From positions 1 through 64,000 of the forward strand of contig PUQB01000334.1 in the NCBI GenBank assembly GCA_003024785.1: a stretch of 64,000 nt of DNA. Direction: 5' to 3'. Source of the DNA: Selaginella tamariscina. Taxonomy: Eukaryota; Streptophyta; Lycopodiopsida; Selaginellales; Selaginellaceae. The notes beneath the pieces were generated by a model. It saw only the letters and a list, made by a program, of their open reading frames with translations, did not search any database and was not told the origin of the DNA. Below are positions 55,800 through 64,000 of this stretch, in pieces. Both the position numbers and the translations under genes were made by a program. Position 1 is the stretch's first letter. Every line of letters begins with the position of its first letter.

Positions 55800-57889
55800 C
55801 TAAACACCTATTAAATTAATGAAATTACTTTTAAAGAAAACTACACACAGACATATATGTGTGTGTGATTTTTCACTTTTTGTTTATGTTCGTATACATA
55901 TACATGTATGTGTGTAATGCATATATATTTAGTATGTTCAAGGGCTTTTAATTAAAATTAAAATTGTGTTGTATATATACATATATAATATGTATTTTTC
56001 ACAAGTCTTTAAAATATTATAACTAATATTCTAGTTTCTATAATCTATAATTTATTAATTATTTTATATGTTTATATATGTATATATAATATAGTTTCTC
56101 TTTTATGGTGCTTTATTTTAGATTACTTAGAATGTTCATCGTCACTTTTTTGTGTGTGTGTCTTCTATGAGTGAAGTATTACTAAAACAGATGCATACAT
56201 ATTATATTGATAAGAGGTGTAGAGAGAGAGAGAATGACTTATTAGAATCATAGTTAAACTAATCTCAGTTTTTTTAATTAAATATAATAAATACACAAGT
56301 ATAAACATATTATAATTAATCAGGAAGGTTTATTAATTTTATTAAGGCAAGAAAATATATTAGTTATTAACTTATATACATTATTAAATTAGACAGGTTC
56401 TTCTATACTTATGTATATAAAAGACAATATAAACATTGTTAATATGTATTATTATAATATGTTGTGTAACTATTTCACAACTTTTAAGTTCGTACAAATA
56501 ATCTTAGAATATGCTTAAACATGTTAGGTATCAAAAATGTGTGTGTGTGTGTGTACGTATATATTAAATATTTATTTTAATATGTATATTAATTCAATTA
56601 AAAATAAAATAATTCAATCTTAGCCATTAAATTAAATTCATTATTAGCCTAATAATTAATTTAAAATAGATTTAGCGACCAGTGGACTATTTATTAAGAG
56701 GGATAGGAAGCACATCAGTCCAGTGATGAGGTAGTACGAGATCATGGTCTTTTAACCTACTTAGTAAAGAAAATAGAAATAGCAGATATATATTTATGTA
56801 CACATATACATCTGTGTATAAAGAATGTAGGAATATTATTATTTAATAGTAAGTACATTTGTAAAGAATCAAAAACTAAAGCATTATATATAAAGAGAAA
56901 CTATATTATATAAATGTATGTGTTTATAAATATATAATAATTATAACAAATTAAACTATTAATTTTATAAATTCTAGTAGTGGAATAACTTGTGACTTAT
57001 TTACATGCATACACTTGTATCTATACAGAAATTTAAAATTTAAAGAAGTATATATATTTATGTGTATAGGTGTGTGTGTAGAAGCATAAACATAATAAAT
57101 AATTTATTTGTTTATACATTTAATTTCTCATAAACAAATGAATTATAACCAAATATATTTATATTAAATTTATTTTATTAATTTAAAAAGTAAAATTTAT
57201 ATTCCTTACATAAGTGTGCAACATAAAGGAGGTTAATTAAGACATATTTTAGTTTAAGTTTTAAATTTTATAAGAAAAACAAGCTCGTTGAAAGCTTCAT
57301 GAATGACACATTAAATATGATATGATACTTTGAAATTAAAAAATTATAGTCTAATCTCATATAAGTATTACTTATTAAATAAAATTATGCACATACAACA
57401 TATTTATTACACACATATATGCATTCATATTAATAAGTTCCATTTTAATACAAATACATTTTATAGAAGTGGTCTTAATTGTAAGGCTCTATAACGTTTG
57501 TGTTTTCTATAGAGAGAGAGAGAGAGAGGCTTTTGAAATATCACATGTAAGTATGTGTATTTGTACATAAGACACACACACACACACACGCAATTATATA
57601 CTTGAATATGTATGAATTGACTTGATAACAAAACGTAATTGTATATGAGATGTGCATGTCTGATATGTACGCTATGTGTGTTGATACATAACATTACTGG
57701 TTTTCACACACGCATACATGCATGCACACACACGCAATATGTATCACGCAAGTTTATATGTGCATAGGCAAATACATGATAATATATAGTTATACATTAG
57801 TGGTTTCTATATATGTGCATCGTGCGTGTGTGTGCACACGTTTTATGTAAACATTATAATGAAGTAGCTACTATATTAATCACATACAT
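55800..57889. other. AT-rich spacer with microsatellites
   Basis: TG, TA and AG runs occur (for example 56535-56555, 56220-56232, 57511-57529, 57571-57590). No gene is recognised. Confidence 0.5.
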
Positions 57890-58520
57890 GTGCATATACA
57901 TATATAGATGCACAGAGGCACTCGTACATACAAGTCTAAAGTAAAGAAATGAAATCATGTTAAGTACCAAAGCTATATTGGACATACACATCTTATTTAG
58001 TTTAATAATGTAGTAAATGTTTAAGTTTATACGCCCTCTTTTATTTACTTAAGTTTAATTTTAAATGCTTAATTGGCAGGTATTGATACCATAACATAAT
58101 GTTTTAATAAATACATTTCTCTCAGTATTTGATTCGTTGAAAACTTATTATAAAACCATACAATAATAACCTGCTCGTGTGTGTGTGTGTGTGTATACAT
58201 CATACATGATCCGCCTTTGTCTGTACATGCTTATTCTAACTCTGTACAATATATTCACTGTTACCAGAATGGACACCACCTGGGAAAAAAATAAAAACAA
58301 AAAAAAACAGGTACATCGTAAATATATTATTAAGTTACAACTAACAATCCATTATAAACTGTGCATATGCCTTGATATTGTTGGCCTTTTTTAAATATCA
58401 AAGAAACTAGTACGTATATATCTATATAAAAACATATATCAAAGGAATTTATATTGATGCCTACAAAGGGAAGTATATTATACATTTTTAACACTACTAC
58501 ACACACACACACACACACAT
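57890..58520 (-). pseudogene. TOR 3' end block (copy Z) with last exon at 58261-58279
   Basis: On the minus strand, TTTTTTTCCCAG precedes GTGGTGTCCATTCTGGTAA, giving WCPFW and a stop (58261-58279). The DNA on both sides matches copy X (58430-58500 to 25440-25500; 57890-58240 to 25700-26160). The macro-domain copy Z follows downstream on the same strand, the same order as in copy X. The exon corresponding to 53041-53196 is not present in this copy. Confidence 0.72.
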
Positions 58521-59855
58521 TTTCTGTTTCAACGTGTGCACGGGCGCATTGAATAATAAAAAGCACCAATATCTTGTTGATATGTAATGTCTAACCTTAT
58601 ATGTAGACGAAGTTTTTATATGCTAGTGATATGTAAGTCATGAACGACAATTAATCATCAAAACCGGGTTGTTACAGTGTTGTGTCGAGCGTGTTTGTTT
58701 AGTATAATAGTGAAATTTTATATAACTGTATTATATATATTAACTAACTGAATATATTTGTAAGTTACATTCCAATGTAAAGAAAAATGCAACCGAGTAG
58801 AAGACAAAGTGAGAAGACTTGAAATAAAATTATTATAAGATATAATTTATAATAAAAAATTATAGTTTTGAAATTTAAATTACAATCTCTTTTTGAATTT
58901 GAAATTATAAGTGAAATATAATTCTATTAATATTGTGAATGTGTGAAAAATCTGAACATTAAAAGAACTTTTCAATCCATAGTAGACCCGTAACCATTCT
59001 ATTAACACATAGTGCATCCATACATAAACTAATTAATAACAGTACAAAATATGTAAAGAAAATTATATTAATATATTATATATATACCTATGTCTTTAAA
59101 ATAGGGAGGGCAGGGTAAAGGATATTGTTTACCTTTAACGTGTATTAATTAGGACCCTTAGCTTTATTTATTATGTATTGTGTTCACATCAAATTCTATT
59201 TAAATTTTACTTAAGTCATTAAGTAAGTATAATGTATTCACATTAATTCTTTATTTTATTCTTAAAATTTGAGCGGAAGTATGTCATTTACATACAAATT
59301 CTTAATTCATTAAAGTAAATATTAATTATTATACATAGCTAAATATTAATATGGCATATTAAAATACAAATTTATAATGAAACCATTTAAATATTAATCA
59401 AATGCATTGCAAGAGAAGAGAAAGTCATCAGTGATTTAATTATAAAATAAATTTAACATGAATTAAAATACAATATAATTTTATATATATAGAATTACAT
59501 AACTTTACATAACTATGAGTATATAAATTTATTATCCTATATAAAAATGTAAAATTGCATTATATGTGTGTTGTGTGCCCCTGCGTGTGTGTATAAGTAT
59601 ATATAATTATTATACTAGTTGTAAAATGTGTAATATTGTAAAATTATAAAATAAAGGGTTATTTTTAATTTAGGTAAAGTAAAAAGTGTTTTTATAATTT
59701 AAAAGAATTGGAAGCGGAAACATATTTCAAATATAAGATCTATTAAGGAAATTCAAAATATGTTAAGACATATAAACAAATAGAAATACCCAAGGCTGAA
59801 TTCTACTAAATTATTATAAAATATAATATTTCTCACTAAATTATCATAAATGTTA
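58521..59855. other. AT-rich intergenic stretch
   Basis: No gene or repeat edge is recognised. Confidence 0.45.
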
Positions 59856-59860
59856 ATGAA

Positions 59861-60063
59861 TGTTACACTCCTAATCCACTGTACTGTACCTGGATGCTAC
59901 CTAATTTATTGTCTAGCCAGCTCACCCTCGAGCTTCAGCAAGTTGAATTGCACTTCTGTAATTTCTAAAACTAGGATCTTCTTAAAAATGTGATTAGCTT
60001 AAGTATAAAATCAATCACAATTAATCTTTGATCAAGACTATGGACTAACATCCAATTATAACA
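59861..60063 (-). repeat. 3' LTR of Gypsy element G5
   Basis: A 203-bp LTR starts TGTTATAATTGGATG and ends GGAGTGTAACA on the minus strand. A purine tract (GAAAGGGAAAAG) lies just upstream at 60065-60076. The target repeat ATGAA is at 59856-59860. Confidence 0.7.
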
Positions 60064-60848
60064 TTCTTTTCCCTTTCAAAAAAAGTCATTTCCCTCGAGG
60101 ACAAATTATGTATACTTTGTAAAGATTTATGTTGATAAATTTTCTTTAGAACAAGTTGTTTTAAACATCCTCCTGGTTAGACTCCTATGACTCGTCAAGT
60201 GAGTGTACTAATACTTCTCCACGTACAAGAGCCCTCTTTAATTGACTCACATGAAACACATGATGTAGTTGCACCCCTCAGGCAACCTTAATTTGTAAGT
60301 CATAAGATTGATCTTCTCAATGATCTCATATAGACCAGCATACCCAAAACTTTGTGTTCTACATTGAATATTTGTAATTACACTTCTCATCAGCTACCCT
60401 TTTAACTTGGTCCCTTGCCTTAAGCAAATTCTTAAAACATCAGAAGTATTTCATCCATCTCCATACCAAGTTATGAGCTTCAGCATCCTCTCTCACCACT
60501 TCCCAATGTATTCCAACATCTATTATGTCTACCTTTGTAAGCATAGAACGAACTATATTATGCTTACTATTATTTAAGTGAGGGAAGAGAACAAGATACT
60601 CACAAAAAGTGAGATGAAGTCAATAGTGAGTGTGGCCATCTGATTGCGGGTGATCTCCACTATTAAAGGTCATCTTAGTGTCAAGTCTTCTATAGAACTT
60701 CACCCAAAAATGTCGAAGTAAACTTATTGTCTTGGTCATTAACAATGTTCTCTGGCATCCATGCTCATGATACACCTGCATTAGAACACTAATGCAAGCT
60801 TCTTTGTTATTACATTCTTCTTTAGAGGAATGAACTTAACATACTTAC

Positions 60849-61717
60849 TTAAGCAATCCACACTTGTTCATTGTAACATAATGTCCTTGAAAGATGCATA
60901 ATAAAATCCATAGAGATACTTTCCCATCTTCCTTGAGGCACTTCCAAAGGCATCAGCAATCTACGTTGAGCCACTTTCTCGGCCTTAACTGATTGGCACT
61001 TAACACAAGTGCGAACATACTTCACAATGTCCTTCTTCATGTTAGGCACAAAGAATTAACGTTTTACCAAGTTATTTGTCTTGTCCTCTCCTCTATGTCT
61101 AGCAAATGGACTATTATACATAGCTTGCATACTGTTGTTACAAGCTCCATCGTCTTAGCACTATTAGCATTACTTTATAGTAGTAAACCATTCTGCTTAG
61201 CATAAGGCTTCACCAAATTATTAAGACGCTGCTGACAAGCTAGATCCTTAACTTGTGCTTTACGAATTAAAGAAATCAAACCTCCTTTTATCCTTCTAAT
61301 ATCATTCAATTATCTGATACGAGAAAGAGCATTTGTAACCATGTTCTCCATAATGAACAGTCATAAGCTATGAAAATTCGTGTAAAAACACCAACCAACG
61401 AGCCTTCTTAGCATTTAGATCCTTTTGATGTAAGAAATGCCTTAAAGGTTTGTGATTAATTACACTTTGAAAGGACGTCCATTATGTAGATAGTGCCTCC
61501 ATGTGTGCATGGCATGCACGATAGCCATTAGTTCCTGATCATAAGTCAAGTACCCACACTCTGTATCATTTAGTTTTTGACTCTCAAAAGCAATGACATG
61601 ACCAACTTGCATAAGAACTTCTCCAATCGCATAGCCACATGCATTTGTGTACACCTCATAAGACTCATTCTCATTAGCGATAGTTAACACTAGTGTTGTT
61701 GTTAATGTAGTCTTCAA
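60849..61717 (-). pseudogene. G5 RNase H and integrase fragments
   Basis: 61717-61460 reads ESYEVYTNACGYAIGEVLMQ, VIAFESQKLNDTECGYLTYD and QELMAIVHAMHTWRHYL, the Gypsy RNase H (usually TDAS-D at the first site, here TNAC). 61320-61290 keeps a NALSR-type end. 61049-60860 reads KDIVKYVRTCVKCQSVKAEK, the CC half of the integrase finger, and WESISMDFIMHL, the first catalytic Asp strand. Confidence 0.82.
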
Positions 61718-61779
61718 AACTTCAAATCTTACACTCTACTTTGCAAATCACTCAAATGTAACATTCTTCCTCATCAAGA

Positions 61780-62330
61780 GTCTTAAACTCTTTCTTTTGA
61801 CTCTTCAACATTCACCAACTGGGCACTCTTGAGTTCATCAATGAAATAGTCATGTTAGAAAATGAATGACATTTTAGGATCATAAGCGATCAATACTCTC
61901 ATCTTGCTAATGTAGTCTCCAAGTGAGAGATTTCCTTACTTGTAATTTCTAAGTTTGAGACAAGCATCATATGCATTGTATGTAGGTGCATACTCCTCAA
62001 AAACATCCATAAATTGAGTCAAAGTAATTAAAGACTCCTTCACACAATTCCACCACGAGTCTGCCTCTTTTTTCAATGTCAAAGATGCAGTTAAGAACCT
62101 ACTTTCATCACTTTAATGAGTAATCCTTAATAGTTTATTCGCTTTACTCAACTATACAATGTGTTAGTTTGTTGTGTCATGGCCATCAAACTCAAGAAGA
62201 GGCTTCTTTTTAAAGAACCATTACTCAACTCTATTCACATCACTACTCCTAAAACATTGTGTTCCATTGGGGCTTCACTCCTAACAATCCCATATTTGCG
62301 AAGCCATTAATCTCTCTAACTATCTCTCGT
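61780..62330 (-). pseudogene. G5 gag
   Basis: Minus-strand frames read KKKPLLEFDGHDTTN, then FLTASLTLKKEADSWWNCVK, LITLTQFMDVFEEYAP and LSLGDYISKMRVLIAYDPKM, the capsid region of Gypsy gag, with several stops. Confidence 0.7.
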
Positions 62331-62547
62331 AGCATAGAATTGTCTCTAATTCTCCCGAATTCCTCTTGGTACTCAACATTATAGTTCACTTGTATATGAA
62401 AAAGGGTTCGTAGTTCCTTCGTAAGAGTTGTTTAATCCCACACAAGCACATCCTCATTAGCTCCATGAATATTCCATCAATACTTTGGATTAAACACATA
62501 ATCCGACATGATATGTGCTCAACACAATAAAACAAAGTTATCTCAAT

Positions 62548-62562
62548 CTTGGCTTTGATACC
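62548..62562 (-). other. G5 primer-binding site
   Basis: TTGGTATCAAAGCC on the minus strand, close to the end of the 5' LTR, is near the initiator tRNA-Met complement. Confidence 0.65.
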
Positions 62563-62566
62563 AAGC

Positions 62567-62765
62567 TATTACACTCTCCTATGACACCATACCTAGATGC
62601 TATTTAACTCACTACCCAACCTTAGAACATCTTGAGTTATAACAATTTGAACTTCACTTCCAAAAAACTAATGTCACTCTTTAAAATTAAGATCTCCCTA
62701 GAAACATAATTAGGTTAAGCATGAGATTAATGTGGTCAACCCTTTGACCAAGACCATATATTAAA
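62567..62765 (-). repeat. 5' LTR of Gypsy element G5
   Basis: Aligned with 59861-60063 by shared segments (GATGCTA-CTAA-TT, TTAAAA-GA-CT, GACCAAGAC). The outer end appears to have lost about 11 bases. It is followed by ATGAA at 62766-62770. Confidence 0.6.
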
Positions 62766-62770
62766 ATGAA

Positions 62771-63216
62771 TCTGTCAAGTCCATTTCAATTTAATTCGAA
62801 TTCACTTCACCTTTATTAATTTTAAGACTACACATGTGAATCACTTGCACCTTTCAAAAATATCTTCAAAATTTAAAGTAAAAAAATTATGTAAAAATGT
62901 GAATAGGTTTTTTTTTTTAAATTTAAATTTAAATTAAGTAAGAATCAGTGTTAGGAGGTTGGGTGATCATTGATTGTCCTCTACATCCTCCCGGTAGAGC
63001 TTCTGCAAAACCTGTAGCCTATGATTCCCGTTCTAACGGCTAAAATTTACTTACGTTGTAACGAAAAGTTCGATGTGTCTTCAAAAACTATATATAATAA
63101 TAATTTTTCCTTACACACTTTTATATATGTTCATTTTAGTTTGTATACATAGACATTATCGGTATTAACTATGTATTTAATATTACTGAATATTACTTCA
63201 AAATTACTGGTAAATA
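62771..63216. other. Unassigned AT-rich stretch
   Basis: Nothing recognised. Confidence 0.4.
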
Positions 63217-64000
63217 AAGCTTTGATACGATCGACATATATTTTATAGTTTTGTTTGTAATACTATGTTTAGTAAAAGCCTGCAGGCTTCATAGGTTGTT
63301 TATATTAGCTATGTGTGTAATATTATAGTTATATATAATATAGTATATAATTCTTCTACTCTTAATTGACGCACACATTGAAACAGTATCGAGTGAATCT
63401 GCCGCGGAAGCCCTGACACAGTAGTTGTCAATTCTTGTAACGTGGTGTGACTGTAGCGATGAACCACCTGCATCGTATGTTAAAGTTATTAAACTTAAAT
63501 AACGTTCAGATTGTTAATATCAATGCTCCTGTTGCGCGGTTCATTTCAAATAGGAATTCTTTATGAGTTTGAGTGGTGACTATTCAGCTAATTGTTGAAG
63601 TCAAGTCTAAACTTAAGTTTTTAAATAGACCAAGGCACCCCATACATGCATATATTCAACACTCAGCCGTTCAGCAACTTCAGCTTGTATTACTCGGAAA
63701 TATGGTTGAAGTGCAGACAATATCACCATTGTACCATCAGTTCCAACTGCCCAGCCTTGCTTGTGGTTGCTTTCCAAGCTTTGATACGATCGACATATAT
63801 TTTTATAGTTTTGTTTGTAATACTATTGTTTAGTAAAAGCCTGCAGGCTTCATAGGTTGTTTATATTAGCTATGTGTGTAATTATATTATAGTTATATAT
63901 AATATAGTTATATAATTCTTCTACTCTTAATTGACGCACACAGTGAAAACAGTATCGAGTGAATCTGCCGCGGAAGCCCTGACACAGTAGTTGTCAATCT
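63217..64000 (+). repeat. Tandem duplication, period about 559 bp
   Basis: The segment from 63217 (AAGCTTTGATACGATCGACA ... GACACAGTAGTTGTCAAT) recurs from 63776 to the window end with few changes. The BAHD 5' scrap lies at the end of the first unit, and the second unit begins in the middle of that scrap. Confidence 0.88.
63703..63775 (+). pseudogene. BAHD acyltransferase 5' scrap (copy 4)
   Basis: ATGGTTGAAGTGCAGACAAT at 63703 and the following 70 bases match the start of BAHD copies 1-3. The upstream 150 bases match the flank of copy 1 (GAATTCTTTATGAGTTTGAG, AAGTCAAGTCTAAACTTAAG). The gene breaks off at 63775 where the second unit of the tandem duplication starts. A few bases lost after MVEVQT shift the frame. 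Confidence 0.85.

Larger units (their letters stand above)
59861..62765 (-). mobile_element. Old Gypsy element G5, internally deleted
   Basis: Diverged LTRs (59861-60063 and about 62567-62765) with target repeat ATGAA on both sides enclose gag (about 62250-61830), an RNase H region (61717-61460), the integrase finger and core start (61050-60850) and a degraded 3' part. Protease and RT are absent between gag and RNase H. The LTRs are clearly more diverged than those of G2 or the Copia, so this is an old insertion. Confidence 0.78.

Noticed and set aside
57461-57694. 77-codon minus-strand frame
   Set aside because: It spans AG and CA microsatellites and has no domain; low-complexity translation only.

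Overview
The window looks like intergenic DNA from a land plant. It holds Ty3/Gypsy and Ty1/Copia LTR retrotransposons, a PIF/Harbinger DNA transposon, a hAT relic, MITE-like elements and many AT-rich microsatellites. Between them lie intron-split remnants of plant-type nuclear genes: BAHD acyltransferase, TOR kinase FATC domain, macro domain and rhodanese. I cannot name the species from the sequence. I found no intact cellular gene; every recognisable host gene copy carries frameshifts, truncations or insertions. I saw no tRNA, rRNA or CRISPR array.

Layout. 1-1337: 3' end of a Gypsy chromovirus (family G). 1985-3790: hAT transposase relic, minus strand. 4946-6655: solo LTR (family S) with a perfect 5-bp target duplication. 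7880-8467: degenerate AT-rich tandem repeat. 8471-19388: a PIF/Harbinger transposon with matching terminal inverted repeats and TTA target duplications, split by a Gypsy element (9525-17510) whose gag is itself split by another S solo LTR (14168-15942). 19391-21300: tandem repeat copies and a protease scrap. 21301-25676: two exons of a TOR 3' end whose intron holds an old inverted S copy (21757 to about 25245) with a younger S solo LTR nested in it (22839-24695). 26690-27110: macro-domain exons. 27500-28969: BAHD pseudogene 1. 30258-30715: rhodanese relic. 31190-32500: tandem repeat. 32560-35700: two Gypsy fragments in opposite orientations. 36930-38049: tandem repeat plus an S fragment. 38180-40658: internally deleted Gypsy element with short LTRs. 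41826-46340: Copia element inserted in the 3' end of BAHD pseudogene 2 (46341-47778). 47919-48368: MITE-like element. 49131-50587: BAHD pseudogene 3. 51480-58520: scrambled macro-domain and TOR copies on both strands. 59861-62765: old, internally deleted Gypsy element. 63217-64000: tandem duplication flanking a BAHD 5' scrap.

How it fits together. The order TOR 3' end, then macro-domain gene, then BAHD gene is seen at 21-29 kb on the plus strand. The first two recur in the same order on the minus strand at 58.5-54.3 kb, and further BAHD copies lie at 46-50 kb and 63.7 kb. The simplest reading is that an ancestral block was copied, inverted and broken up, and then filled by retrotransposons. 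Target duplications and nesting give relative insertion orders. No new operational system is evident. The most unusual biological points are the shared loss of the catalytic histidine in all three BAHD copies, the three-deep transposon nest, and the repeated TOR/macro/BAHD relic block.
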